A stretch of DNA of 64,000 bases from Salvator merianae. Taxonomy: Eukaryota > Chordata > Lepidosauria > Squamata > Teiidae. Under the pieces are notes generated by a model that was not told the origin of the DNA, ran no database searches, and worked only from the letters and a program-made list of their open reading frames with translations. A program made the position numbers and the translations under genes. Below, one piece after another: positions 41,837-54,480 of this stretch. The DNA lies in NCBI GenBank assembly GCA_003586115.2, contig QVOM02000073.1, positions 43,323,469-43,387,468 of the forward strand, in the 5' to 3' direction. The first letter of the stretch is position 1. Every line of letters begins with the position of its first letter.

Positions 41837-44050
41837 AGCCTGCTCTCTTCTATTGCTGTCTCATACATCTTATGTTTTCTTTGCACTCACTTTCATCCAG
41901 CGTGCTGTGATGATTACACAGTAGACTCAAAGTGTGCTCCAAAATGAAGGGGTTTGCTTAGCACAATTGGGTAACTGATCTCTTTTTATACCTGCTTCAC
42001 AGGTGTAGAGGGTAAAAAAATGCAAGCAGGAGAAGAAAGTAGGTGGGTAGGGCTTGGCAGAAGATATATCTCCATTTGAAAAGTTGTAGTAAATCATTTT
42101 CGCATCAGTTTCAACCTTTATCTTAACCTTCATGTGTTGTGAATTCTAATGAAAATCAGAAAAAATCTATTTTTGGCAACACACACTGTCAGTATATATA
42201 GATACAGTGATACTTATCACACAACATCTGTCTCAGTGCGCAAACTTTTTGTGCTGTTTTAATGAGGAATATTATCTACTCGTGGATCATAATGTCCTGT
42301 TTCATGCAACTAAATTAAAATAATTACTTTATAAAATGCTAGCTGATTATATTCCTTAGTGTTCTAATAAAGACAAAAGCTCAGATTATTTCCTGATCAT
42401 ATCTGGTTCTAATCTCAGCATACTCCAGTGGGTTAGCATTGCTCGCAAATCACCTTTATTTTTTGTTTGAATTTAGCCCTTTCATGAAAATTGGTTCCTA
42501 ATCTTTTAATTAGCATGCAAGATGTCTAGCTGTTATAGACATACTTTTAAATGAAATTGATAGCAAGTGTTTGTTCTTGTAAAATAAATCCAAAACATGA
42601 TATTTGAACTTGTGATCATGTCTCATGTTATTTAGCATACCAATGTAAGTCTAAGGAGCATGAAAAGCGCTATTGAAATTCAATAGTCCCTGTGTATTCA
42701 CATTTTCTGGAGCTGTAAAGTTTGTATATAGTATTTGTGATTGAGATAGATAACACCACATCCCCATTCTAGGTTTTACAAATTCATAATTTAGCTTTAT
42801 TCTTTTAGTCTTTAAATATTAACATTCTTGCATCCCTCCTCCCCCCCCACAACACACACTGCTTGCTGTCTTCTCCACCAAGAGTCTTCACCCTCCTAAA
42901 TCGCCATTTTTTACTTGGAGCGTGAAAAGCACCCTCGTAAATGCTTTCTGGAGCATCTAAGATGGCCACACTAGATGGTTGCCTCTTCCACCACCTCAGA
43001 CTTTGGCCGCAGGGTCATTTAAGACAGATTTTTTACATCTCTCTTAAGTATTTCTCCTGCTCCCAGTATCACAAACTGTTATAGTTTTGCCATGTTGTTC
43101 CAGACACAGGCATGTAGCAATGTGGCTCCCTGGGCAGCGTTATACAAGCTGCTGAGAGAAAAGTAGTCTTGTGGTTCGAAGGCACACTGGGCATGGAAAG
43201 AAATGTGTTTAAAGTCTTTGAATAATATTCATCTGACTGTAGATCCGTTTAAGGGCATGTTAATGATCATCTACTTTAGATCCCCAGAGAATGTCAAATA
43301 GTTATTTCCTGTGGCAGTACCTGAACTGGAAGCTATAGTCTTTAAAAATTCCTTACTGCACCAGTTGGTATGACCAGCTGTGTGTCCCAGGGGATAGAAT
43401 GAAAATAGGGCAATTAGGAAGAAGCTTTGGATATTTTTCTCCTTACAATGAACTCCACTATCCCCGTCCCGACACGGACAGCCATAATTTTTAAATGAGC
43501 TCTGAATAGGAAGTGACTTAATAGCCTTGCAGGTTAGACTAATGAATGCAACATTTGGACAAGAAATGGCAAGCTGAAAGGTGGTATGAAGCAGAAATTC
43601 TCCTTATTCAAATAAGTGGGCAATTCAAATGTGCAATCAACGGAAGAATAAAACATCTGATTAATGAAGTGTTTGTGTATATGCACGCATATCATCTTGA
43701 GAACATGCTAAGAACACTATATAAACTTGTAGATTAATTTCTATTTGTTGATAAAGAAAATGTGCAGATATAAAGAGTATAAGGAATTTGTCCCCCCTCC
43801 CCCCCCAAAAAAGTAAGAAGAATACTATAGCTGTTATCTATCTCTGTATTTTCTTCCTCTCCAAAGCAAATTGTACTGTAAAAGGTGATTGTAAAGCCAG
43901 TAATTGGTCTGGGAACAGTAGTTAAATGAGTTCTCTGAACTGCATACCTTTATATAATGTGCTTTCTCATCAATACGGCATATGGCTTTGTTGAGATGCA
44001 ACAACACAATGCATAGTTGCAGAAAATGTCTTTAAGCTGTAAACAAACTT
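41837..44050. other. Non-coding; 42290-42620 and 43870-44040 look non-repetitive
   Basis: No protein-coding signal. At 42290-42620 and 43870-44040 the sequence lacks repeat signatures and has an even composition with many TAAT/ATTA cores, the look of conserved non-coding DNA. This is an impression only. A C-rich run lies at 42841-42848. Confidence 0.3.
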
Positions 44051-44057
44051 AAATTGG

Positions 44058-44345
44058 CTGTTTGGTTCAAATCAAACTGAACACCCCTTTGTTTTGAATT
44101 CGGGCTTTTTTCTTCAAGGAGCAGGGTGTTTGGTTTGATTCAAACACTTACATACATCCTTGAACCTCAGATTGAACAGGGTATGTTTGCTAGCTTCATT
44201 ATAACATTCCTTTGTTCAGTTCAAACTGAACTCTGTTTTTGAACAGACAAAGTGTTCAGTTCAAACATGAAGCTTTTGAACACTTCTGCTCAATTCAAAA
44301 CAGTTTCAAGCCAAACCAGTTCAGCATACTTCAGACTATCACATT
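44058..44345. mobile_element. Inverted-repeat-rich element with 'gttcagttcaaac' motifs
   Basis: The words tcaaatcaaactgaac, gttcagttcaaactgaac, gtgttcagttcaaac and tttgattcaaac recur in both orientations over about 290 bp. Such self-complementary runs are typical of the ends of certain lizard DNA-transposon derivatives. Boundaries are approximate. Confidence 0.4.
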
Positions 44346-44499
44346 TGTTGTCCTTTGAGCTCTAGCTGAAACACTCTGAAGACAGCTAGGCTAAAACGTA
44401 TCGAGCTTTCTTGAATTAGATTTACACTCTTTCATTACTTATTTTCCTGTCTATTGTACATTTACCTGTGGTACTTTGCTATTGTTCTAGTAAGAATAT

Positions 44500-44588
44500 C
44501 ACCTGATTTTTAATGTTTTTAATCATTATTTTTTGGTGTAGATTCAAATTGTTTAGTCTGTTTTACTTTTGCTGTAAACTATTGTGGG

Positions 44589-44647
<59 letters not shown>

Positions 44648-44690
44648 AAGAGAAGCAGTATATAAATATTTTTAATGAATAAATGAACCA
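44500..44690 (+). mobile_element. LINE/SINE 3' tail split by a TTA microsatellite
   Basis: The phrase gtctgttttacttttgctgtaa before the repeat, and gcagtatataaatatttt followed by aatgaataaatgaa after it, are the two parts of a CR1/L2-like tail. The (TTA)n tract lies within it. Confidence 0.4.
44590..44646. repeat. (TTA)n microsatellite
   Basis: About 19 uninterrupted TTA units. Confidence 0.97.
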
Positions 44691-45130
44691 ATAAATATTT
44701 CAGTGTATTATAAAACTATTTCTTGGAATTTTGTGCAATTAGATCCAGATCCAGTATTATTACTTAGTATATCCTGCTCTTTGTATCTGATGAGATGCAT
44801 TTAGACATAATATCTGCTGCTAGTGGCTTCAGTCTTGCAGGTCAAATGTCAAAAATGATCAGTGGTATTTTAAGCATCAGTTATTACCATTCCTCGCCAG
44901 GGCTAGTTTTAGAGTGGTTGCAAGCGGTGTGGCTGCCCAGAACACTGAGCTCAGGAAGACTTGGAGGGGCCCTGCCCTTCTACACCCACGGCCCACCTAA
45001 GAATCAGCTAAGTAAGCACACAGCTAGCCCAGCTCAGACACCATGGCTGCATTCCAACCTGTGCCTCCTGATCCACTTATAGGCTAAACACCATACCTAC
45101 ACCAGCACCCTGAGAAACAGCCGAGTGGGT
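44691..45130. other. Unassigned non-coding
   Basis: No gene. A 95-codon + frame at 44795-45082 has no recognisable motif. Confidence 0.4.
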
Positions 45131-45139
45131 GCTCAGCTT

Positions 45140-45490
45140 GCCCTACTCAGAAGAAGAAGGAGAAGGAGAAGGAGAAAAATAATAATTTGGTTTTTATACC
45201 CCGCTTTTCTCGGCCGAAGCTGACTCAAAGCGGCTTACAAGGTTATTTTTCACCCAACGGCTTACATCTATCTATCTTCTGCATCACACAAAGTGATGCT
45301 CCCTATTTATCTACTTGCAATTGCAAGTAATTGCTTATCTACTTGCAATTACTTGCTTTAGAACAGCTAGGTTGACTGGAGCTAAAGGCCAGTAGAGGGC
45401 GCTCAAACCCTCTACACAGCAGACAAGGGCCTCGAACTCCGATCCTCCTATTGAAAGATCAGTGCCTTAGCCACAGAGCTCCACTCTGCT
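45140..45490 (-). mobile_element. tRNA-derived SINE, minus strand
   Basis: Read on the - strand it has an A-box-like tggctaaggcac (45464-45475) and a B-box-like ggagttcgagg (45430-45440). A body and a tail follow: taagccgctttgagtcagc, then aaaagcggggtataaaaacc at about 45185-45240. It ends in an A/GA-rich run on the left (45148-45185). Head, spacing and tail fit a tRNA SINE with a LINE-like 3' end. An internal duplication (ctacttgcaatt appears twice, 45310-45350) is visible. Confidence 0.65.
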
Positions 45491-47045
45491 CCTGCCCCAG
45501 TCCCTGCCCTAGCCCCACCCCTAGATCTACTGGAGCTGGCCCTGTTCCTCAGAACAGTAGTCGTGTAGAGTCCCTCTTAAGGTATTCTGCTCAGTGCATA
45601 AAGATCTGGAGATAGAGCCAGTAGAGACCGCAGGATTAGGGATTGCAGTAATGCACACATGACATCTCTGTTCCTTCATGTGTAGAAGAAAGGTAGAAAA
45701 TGTATTTGGGTTGCCGTTCAGGTTTACTGAGCTTCACATTTATAAATCCTGATATCTTAGGAACTACTTTGCTACAGATAAGTCATAACAATTAATTGTG
45801 CAACGTAAGCCTTTGACAGACCTTCTACTCCACGTATTCATGGACTCGTGGGGCATAAGCAGCTTGGCTCTGTCCTTGATAGCAGCATCCTCTCATTCCT
45901 CTTACCTGGTTTGGTAGACGATCATAGTGGAATATATTTTGTCAGTTCTTTCATTTGCTCCCTGTGCTACAGCTCAATAGAATGCCAGGTATGAGCTAAG
46001 CAGTCAAAGAGAGCCATAGTCTCTGCCCTTCTATTTGTTGTAGCATAACATAAGATCAATGCCAGGTAGTCATGGATGTGGAAAGGAGCCAGCAAACGAA
46101 AATATTACCATGACATTTCTCATAATACTATAGATCTTTTAATCTTAATTGTCTTTATCAAATGAAATCCTAGCTCTAGGTAATGGTGATTTGGAGTGGA
46201 ACAAGGACTGCATTGCAATAGGAGGAATCGGCAGTGGCCACAAGGCTAAAACTTTACCCAAGCTATCAAGGCATCAAGAATGCTGGCATCTGGTTTCACA
46301 GGAGAAACTAGTATGCTAAGTCTGTATCCACAGTGCAGTTTGCTCAACGACTGGTATAGCCCTGTCCCCTGTCAAATAGAGAACCAAACATACCCAAGTG
46401 AAGTTTGCAGTTATTTCACAATACACATTCCATTACAGAATGAGCCACAAACATTAGCCAGCCCACTGGGGACTGCTACAATTCTCAAGTAATTGGTGGA
46501 GGGGGAGTCTGAGAATCTGAGGCGTAGAATTTAACCAGTTTTTTATGGCTTGAGTTTAGTGACCAAGACAACAGACATTTTTAATTTTAAGCTGAATTCC
46601 TGTTTTTGTGCAACGTGCATTTTTGCATGCTTTGCACTTTTGCTGGTTATGTTCCAGTTCACCACTAGGTGGGCCTCTAGTATATCAAATCTCACCTGCT
46701 TCGCAATGTTCTCATTCACAAGCTAAATCAAATTCAACCCTAGCCAATACTAGCAAAGATTTATGTTTGCCTTTCATTCTCAAATCTGTCAGGAGGAATT
46801 CAGCAACCGAGCTGCTAAACTTACCATTTTAAGCAATTCAGTCCTCTGTTTCCTGCAAAACACAAGGGATTTGTTTCAATCATGGCCTTTCAAATTAGCA
46901 CAAGATGCTATTGCAAGCCCGAGTGAACAGAGTAACCCTGGTGATGGGCAAAAAAGCATTACTACTCCATGGTATGTACTTAATGCTCCAGTGTTTGCAG
47001 TCTAAGCCAATATTTGGTGCCTCCCATGAAGTCTGCTCACTTCCA
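45491..47045. other. Unassigned non-coding
   Basis: No recognisable gene or bounded repeat. Confidence 0.4.
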
Positions 47046-47049
47046 TTCA

Positions 47050-47095
47050 AGAAAGAAAGAAAAGAAAGAAAGAAAGAAAGAAAAGAAAGAAAGAT
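47050..47095. repeat. (GAAA)n microsatellite
   Basis: A run of gaaa units with two aaag phase slips. Confidence 0.92.
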
Positions 47096-47263
47096 TTTTT
47101 TCCTATTATCCTCCATTCATTTCTTTCTTTCCTGCACGTACAAATTTAGGAAAAAGTCCTCATTTTCCCTTTTCTCCTTTTCTCCTATAATGATAACATT
47201 ATAGAGAAAGAATTTGTTGTGGGTGATGATTTTGCATATATCATACTCCCTCCTCATCGGAAA

Positions 47264-47590
47264 AAATCAAAGATGTAGCCATGTTAGTCTGGAGCAATAT
47301 AGAAATATAATAGCACCTTAGACACTAACAAAGAAAAAGAAGCTTGAGTTTTCATAGATTAAGCTTACTTAAACCGAAATGTATTGTTATCTACAAAATG
47401 CACGTAAAATTGCAGTCAATTTTATGTAATTGTCTTTAAAAAATTGATTAAAAAATTGACTAAGCCTACTTCACCATGCATCTAATGAAGTACACTTAGT
47501 CTACAAAAACTCATGCTACCGGCTTCTTTTTCTTCGTTAGTATCAATAGTGCTACTAGACCCCCCCTTCTGATACTGCTCCAAGGAAGCT
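47264..47590. mobile_element. Inverted pair of Penelope-like repeats
   Basis: The left copy (47270-47390, minus orientation) and the right copy (47460-47590, plus orientation) share the order agtctggagca / ggagcagtatc, tagcacctt / tagcact, actaacaaagaaaaagaagc / actaacgaagaaaaagaagc, then tgagtttt. They point in opposite directions around a spacer of about 70 bp. The unit resembles the abundant reptile repeat usually classed with Penelope-like retroelements, which contains tagtct...aaggtgc and a nearby catctgatgaag phrase. Class assignment is from memory. Confidence 0.5.
47482..47509 (+). ncRNA. Degenerate hammerhead-ribozyme-like core
   Basis: The order is ctaatga (47482-47488, ribozyme consensus ctgatga), then a potential stem gtacac/gtctac with one mismatch, then aaaa in place of gaaa. 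Penelope-like elements are known to carry minimal hammerhead motifs at this place. Both core changes would abolish cleavage, so this is a fossil at best. Confidence 0.35.
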
Positions 47591-48378
47591 TCCTAGGAAA
47601 ATGTGTCTGCACTTTGCAGAGGCCCAAGTGACCAGGAGCAGTATATTGCTGCTCCTGATCGCAACTAGCTCTGTAGCACAACTTTGTGCTACACATGCTA
47701 CACACCTTTACAGGGAGCTAATAGTCAGCTTGTGGTAAAGGCATTCGCGCTGACCTTGCGACACAGTAGCTGGGCCTATACAAACAACCAGTCACGCCTG
47801 CACACTGTGCGACCTTGGTGGTTGCCATGGCAGCGCCCAGATGCTTCCGACTGCTGCCATGATAAGCTTCAGACACAGCTACTGGCATTTGTACCACAAA
47901 TGCCGGTAGCCTGTTTCAGGTAAGGCAATAGGGCCACACAGAAGGGATAGTGTCCACCTGCGTGGTCAATGTGTGGTAAGTGCGAAAACACTCAAAGGTG
48001 CTACTAGGCCTCCTTTCTCCACAGTGTTAACAGCACAAACTAACCATGCCTACTCCAAGGCAGATCCATGGTGGCCTCTCCCAGGAAAATGAGCTTAGAA
48101 TTGCTGCCTAAGAATTCAGGAGAGGCAGGAATTAAAGTCATTTTTGCCCCACAAAGTGGCCCCTCTAATTTGTTACATAGAGATGTGGCTTCTCCTACCC
48201 ACATTACTTGTAATCACATCATTACTTTTTCTTGTTTTCTCCCCCCCCCTTCTCCTGCTCCTTCCTCCTCAATAATTATTAAATTAAATTTCTTTCAATA
48301 AACATAAAATTCACATTCCCTAAAATTCACTTGGTTCTGCATTTCCAGCATGGGAGGCTTTGTACGTGCATGTGTGTA
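47591..48378. other. Non-coding with a 14-bp-stem hairpin
   Basis: A hairpin at 47878-47910 has arms gctactggcatttg and caaatgccggtagc around tacca (one G-T pair). The region 47690-47985 may be one DNA-transposon derivative; its right side shares the word gcacttaccac (inverted) with 12.59 kb. No gene. Confidence 0.4.
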
Positions 48379-48379
48379 T

Positions 48380-48406
48380 ACACACACACACACACACACA
48401 CACACA
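48380..48406. repeat. (CA)n microsatellite
   Basis: About 13 CA units preceded by a short TG run. Confidence 0.95.
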
Positions 48407-51400
48407 AAGCCCCTCAATGCTGAAAATGCAGAAGCCAGTTTCAACTTAGGATTATCTCAACCCTTTGATGTAACACTATCTTCTTTAAGTAATAGGAAAT
48501 GCCAGCGCACAAACAAAGAGTACCATTGTTTTCATTGATCCTGGACTTTAACGACCATCAAAGAGGCCATTCCTACAATCTGCATTATCTTCATAGAACA
48601 GTCTATAGGGTAGAATCCCCCACCTGAAACGATTATAAGCAATGAGTTATTAAAGAAATTGGGGGCATTGGGGTTGAGAAAACGTCTGTCTTGGTGGCAG
48701 TGTTCAAACATTTTTTTAAAAAATTAAAAAAATATTGTTCTGTTTCCACATTAGTTATAGTTATCTGAAATGGTCATAGCATTCATAACCCTCGATCTCT
48801 TTGGTCTCACATCACTTCTAATTAGAAGAGTTTTCAGGGAGTTTTTTTCCATAAAAACAATCTAGAACCATCAAAAATATTGTGTTCTTTAGCACTTGTT
48901 CTATCTCCATTTAAGACTGGTTAATAACAAAAATCTACCTAGTTGGCAAGAAGACAAATTTTGGAATATATAAATTCAGAAACAAATTTCTGAAAGAAAT
49001 ATGAATCACATGGAAAAAAAATATCAAACCACTTGACTGTCTCAGGATTTGCTCCAAGCCTTTTACAAAGAGAAAAACACATAAGGACCAGTCTCCTACC
49101 ACTGAAAATTAAAGGGACAAAATTGCTTGAAATGCTTCTCATGGTAGTCCTACATTTATTGTGTTGGAGCCTTTAAGTTACGAGGCTCCTGAGAAGGCAC
49201 TGGTGTCATATCTGCTGTATTCTAGAACTTCCGGAATCTATTGAAGAGGGGTGGAGCAGTGACTGGTGCAGCAGCAACTGGGACAGTGCAGTGGCAATAA
49301 TGTCATCAAATTATGTCACATCAGGCATGATCCTACCACTTCCCTGTGAAGTTCAGAGGAGCAGCAGATTTGAGCCCTGTCAATTCCCAGGGGTTAGGTT
49401 CCTTCAGGCTTGGCAACAGCAAATGCAGGTCTTCAGCACCATTGCAGACCTACTTCAAGCTATCTTTACTAAAAATACAAAATCTAGCGGTTATCCAAGT
49501 CTCTCATCAACCTTTGGTGAAGAATGCAAGTCCTTGAGAAGTCCTCCAGGACCAGCACAGGCCAGTTGACTCGGACAAGCAGAGGGAGGAGGATTCTGGA
49601 AGAAAGGATGTGAGTCTTTATTTAACTATCAACAAGGGAGGTATCTTAAAAATAAGAATCTAAAGGCTGTTTTTAGATGGTGACCTCCAAGGCAAGGAAG
49701 ACGAGACCAAAAAAGTGACTGAAAAAATTGTTTTCAGCCACACAAACTGAGTCCTGCACCAGGAGCCAGTGAAGATGCAGTCAAAGGAAAGGTTTTCCAT
49801 TTCACCATTGCTCCACTTTCACTATTTTGCAGTTCGGTTCTGTGGTTTATTTTTGGCTGGAAGCTACATAAACACTTTAATATATATTGACTCCTTTCTC
49901 TCTTTGCCTTATTGAAATGCAGCAATCATTTGATTTATTTTTCTGTCGTTGCTTCAAAAGTTAACAATCAACAATAAAAGATTTTCTAGCCTCTTACAAA
50001 AGATTGTTAACTACTGTGGCATTCTCAGTGAAGCTGAAAATATTTACATTCAGTACAATTTTTTTTCATAGAGCTCTTTGTCTGGCTTAAAGTTCTTGTG
50101 TAACAAAGCATAAAGCATTCATACTTAGCCACAACCAGCGACAGATGTCACATTTTTTCCCTACGCATCTTTGTGGCTCTCATCCCAGATTCATTTTATT
50201 GCATTTAGGCAAGGAATTAATTTGGTTTCTGTTTGCATGAGCCCCAGGTTGGCTCTTGAAGTTTCCCAGTGTAGATAATATACCTCAAAGGGGAGCAAGA
50301 TCTAAGCAACTATAGCGAACCCATTATTCCTGGTCCTCTTATAAATTCAAATTTTCTTCTGTTAAGTAGGAAAGCAAAGAAAGTGAAATATGCCAAGTGG
50401 AAAAATGGCATTTTTCTGTATTTTATTCCGTAAGGTATTTAATGCATGACTTCTGACTGGTGAAAGCCTTGATATAGATGCAACAATACACATACTACAG
50501 AGCTTTTAAAATGAAAATGTTCATTAAATATATATTTATAATCCTTTTTTAAAAGAAGCTAAAACTAAATATCTATTCTACAGCCTAGAAAATGAAGGCA
50601 AGTAACTTATTTTTCTTTTTAAAAAATCTTACAGAAGTGAATTAGCAGTAGCGCTTCTCCAAGAAACAGAATTTAGGGGTGGACAAGAGGCAAGAGGAAG
50701 GATCCTGCAGAGAAATGCCAGACAGAAGTAAGAGCCTAGTATTTTGCTGGGTTTGCCTCCTGCCATCTGGTGAGAGGCAGTGAGAGGCAACTCCAGGATC
50801 TAAAGAAGATCCCATAATTTCTTCTTGACATTTAGAGGCAAATGCTCACCTGAAAACCTTTCATAGGTTGTACCTAAAAACCAAGGAAAAAGAAGCAGAG
50901 GAAGAGGAAGAGGAAGAAAAAGTGATTTGTGTCACCCTGGAGCAGGGAATGAAAGCAGAACACTCAACTTCTTCCACACTTGCTGTTCTAACACACTATA
51001 CCTCAGCCCACTCTTTAGCCTCCATCTTCAGTATCCACATGGCATTTTACATCAGAAGTGCTTTCCAGCTACTGCACAGCCTGCGAGAAAGCATAGTTAT
51101 AATGCTGTGAAACCTCCCAGGAAAAGGTTTGCCATCTATGTATTCAACTGGGTAGCAAACACAGTACAACTATGTTCATGCCCACCTGGTATGTAGATAT
51201 TCGGAGGGTGTGACAAGAACATCCTAGGGCTGTGTAAACACTCACAAAATCTGTATTTTTCTTTTTAAAAAACTCCAACTTCCATGATATTTAGCAACCA
51301 GTGGCTGTTTTGGTAAACAGCCAAAGGGGAGCAAGAAATCAAAGCTGCTTTTATATATGGATAGGAGATGGGTAAAATTATCTAATAAGAAACTACAGCA

Positions 51401-51820
51401 GAACAGATAGTTAATGGCATTTTCCTCTTGTGACATGACAAAAATTTTGAAGCAGGTAATCCAAGCACAGTAAATTATCTCAGTACAAATATTTTCTAAC
51501 TTTCAGAAAATGTCAGATCCTATTTTTCTGGTGGTCATGTATATATCCAGCAGAGCCAGTGCACAAGAGAAATGGACCTCCACCTGCTTATGTTGAATGG
51601 GATTATGAATCTAGTTCCAACAAGGTTGGCAATATCTCAGCTAAAAAAAAATCCTAAATAAAAAGCAAATATCAAATGGATTTTATGCATTTTTGTTAAA
51701 CTATGCTACTTGCACATATTAGAGCAACAGTTTAGTTTCCCAATCTTTTACAGCCTACTGGTATATAGTAGTTCAAGTGCATATTGGCAATTCTGCGCTT
51801 TATGTTCTGTGTTGCATGAA
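48407..51820. other. Non-coding; 49920-50290 looks non-repetitive
   Basis: No gene found. The stretch 49920-50290 has no repeat signature and a composition rich in AT-core transcription-factor words (tgattta, attaattt). It may be conserved non-coding DNA. A short GAG/GAA purine run lies at 50883-50920. Confidence 0.35.
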
Positions 51821-52610
51821 TTTAGTAGAAATGCGCATGAGCAGGTTCTGAGTTGCCGGCTTACCACCAAACTCCCACCAGTTCACTAGTCTTGCTAGTG
51901 AACCAAACTGAGCTTAAAGTTTGAGGTTTGGCTCACTAGTAAGGCAAGCTAAAGGAGATTTGATAAGCTGGCTTGTGACTCTTCCGCCCTTCTACCCTTA
52001 GCCACTGTGTGTCATCACTTGCCTGCTTCAGATTGTGACTACCTACTAGCCCATGCTGTTATCATCTGCCATGGCAGACTTTGGTCCTTGCCTTCTGGGA
52101 CTACAGTTCTCACTAGTCCTCTTCCTGGTCCAGGAAGGCCTTGTATGCTGGTCATGTGTTCAGCATGACCAACTGTACTTGTAGCATTCCTGGAAGAGGA
52201 ATTGGAGCTGTACACATGAGCAGTGTGGTACAGTAAGCTGGAACCTGCACTCCTAGAAGGCAAGCACCCAGAAATACCACTTCAGAACAACACAGCAGGC
52301 AGAAGCAGCACAGGATGAAGCAGGCAAGTGGTGGCATGGGCCAAGCAGGCAGGCGGCAGCATGGACTGAAAGGAAAAGAAGGCCCAAACTGTCAGGCAGA
52401 AGCAGAAGTCAAGGCACACGAGCAGCAGCATTGGTCAGGATGAAAGAGTGAACTGAAACGGGCTGGCAGTGGCATCTGGTGGCTGAGGAGGGAAGGGGGA
52501 TTGATGGACAAAACCCAAACTGGCTGGTTAACTCAACAAGCTGATCGGTTAATTTGTTGAAACCCGCAAGCTGGTTTGAACAATGAAAACTGAACCCACC
52601 CAGACCTGCC
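51821..52610. other. Probable repeat-derived segment
   Basis: The words ccagttcactagtc..ctagtgaacc (51878-51905) form a small inverted pair. Its right part (52500-52600) has ggctggttaactc and gctggtttgaac runs like the gttcaa-rich element at 44.06-44.35 kb. I could not find clean ends. Confidence 0.3.
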
Positions 52611-53753
52611 AAACTATTTCTATAGTCCTAAAACTCAGTAGGCCTTTTGCATCTCTGAATGTGTTGCCCACTCCCTTAAAGCAATTCAGATTTGGACTTG
52701 CTTACTGTTTAGATGGAAAGTTGCCTCAGACCATAGCATGCAGTGCTTTGAGCTCACAGTTAGAGAGAGACAAGACTTAAGACAAGCAAAATAAATCTTC
52801 CCTTGTTCCCAAAGGACATATATAGCTTCTTTCTTGAGTTCCTGGCCAAGCGAGCAGGGCATTATACTGAAACAGAGCCTTTGAACATAACAATTCAATA
52901 GAAGAAGTCTACTTCTCCCCATTTAGGTTCCAGATAAAGCCTAGGGAATGACCACAAAATCTCGCTATATACGCAGTGAATATATACGTATGAAGTTATG
53001 CTCCTGTGTTGCTGTCCAGGAACACTGAAGGCAGACATAAGGTGGTCTGAGAGACACTTTGTTGTCTTCCCTTCTTCTACAATTTTAAGTCCAGGATAGA
53101 TCCAGGTCAGTGACAGCTTTTGGTACATCAGGGGCAGTTAGAAGAAGGAGGATCTGGTCAGCAGCATTACTTTGATCCTAAAAAACTATGTTTCGATTTG
53201 CTGTGGAACAAAATGCTGCTCAGGGAGATCAAAGAAAGGATTTCACCTGAAGTCTTTACTCATTGACCCTCAGAGTATAAATCTGATGGAAGGTCAGATG
53301 TAGTCTGATCTAGTAAATAACAATTGTGATTCATTAGAACAATTATATTGTTATATTTATGTTGGAAGAAAGTTTCTACACATAAATATCCTTGTTTTAT
53401 GCCGATGTACAAAATAGAGCTGATCCATAGCATGTTTTTCTAACTGCTCCAAAATGAATAACAATAATTATATATATGAAAATTGTTTTCAAAAGCATTG
53501 TCTAATCCATCCCATCAAAGCTTTCTATTGTTCCTTTGCTAATTACCATTACTTTCTTGTCTGAAAACATCTGATATATCATACAGGGAGTAGAACAGTT
53601 CATTTATCAAATGACACTAATTTTTTAAAACATTTTATTTTCTCTGTTATGACGTAGACAACTTTTTCAACTTTCATCCAGCTATTCTCTTTTTAATGCT
53701 CCTGTATTGCCTTGCTTATACTTAATGGAAACAAGAAAAAAGTACAGTTTGCA

Positions 53754-53755
<2 letters not shown>
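52611..53755. other. Unassigned non-coding
   Basis: No gene or bounded repeat recognised. Confidence 0.4.

Positions 53756-53801
<46 letters not shown>
53756..53801. repeat. (TA)n microsatellite
   Basis: About 23 uninterrupted TA units. It creates a meaningless Ile-Tyr run in one reading frame. Confidence 0.97.
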
Positions 53802-53802
<1 letters not shown>

Positions 53803-54214
53803 TTATGGAAATTTTCGTGGAAACGAACCTCAGAAAGGTCTCCAACGTTCATAAGGAGATAAACAGCAATTCACAGTTTTTAGTCAATAAACTCAGAGGA
53901 AAAGGAGAGAGAGAGAGTGAACCTTCAGTATATTATACATTTTCTGGATCAGATGTTTGAATGTTTAGTCAAAGAATGCATTTCAGGAGGGAATATATTT
54001 CCTTGGCTTTCCTACACATAGATAAATCATTACACTGTACAGCGTGAACCAAAGACACGTCAGTATAAGTACATTAATTCTCTGGAGGTATTTTTCCATG
54101 GCAACATTCTGTCCCACCACCACAAAGAGAAACAGGCTTATTTGTGCATATTAAATGACACAAAAGCAAATAAAACTATTCACACTGAAATGGCAAGTAT
54201 GGCCAATAGCAAAT

Positions 54215-54480
54215 ATAATAAAGTAAAAGTCAAGGTACCATCAAGTCAAACTTTTCTTGAATAGCGTTACGGACAGATCAATACAGTTTCCTTGCAGACA
54301 GTCTTGTGTGCCTCTTCTCTTCCAAGTCATGGTTTTGACTGTTCACACAGGAGATAGAAGGTGCCCAGTGGAAACCCAAGCAGTATGTACAGTGCTCTGC
54401 CGAGGGTGCTTTCCCATCTAAGTACTAACAAGGTCCAGCTCTGCTTAACTTCTAAGATCAGTCCAACTACTGAGGTTTAA
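54215..54480 (-). mobile_element. 5S-rRNA-derived SINE, minus strand
   Basis: The + strand at 54405-54475 reads tcccatctaagtactaacaa, then gctctgcttaacttctaaga, then tcag. This is the reverse complement of the 5S rRNA internal promoter region with scattered changes. The left end (54225-54255) has aaagtcaaggtaccatcaag, the usual 3' tail of this reptile SINE class. So a 5S-headed SINE lies on the - strand. The body between is diverged. It is not a functional 5S gene. Confidence 0.65.

Noticed and set aside
45148..45185. Purine run as an independent microsatellite
   Set aside because: It is the A-rich 3' end of the minus-strand SINE at 45140-45490.
47050..47095. Lys/Glu-rich coding run
   Set aside because: It is a (GAAA)n microsatellite read as protein.
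53712..53960. 82-codon frame with an Ile-Tyr repeat
   Set aside because: The repeat is the translation of a (TA)n microsatellite.
54405..54475. A 5S rRNA gene
   Set aside because: Only the internal part matches, with many changes, and it is joined to a SINE tail.
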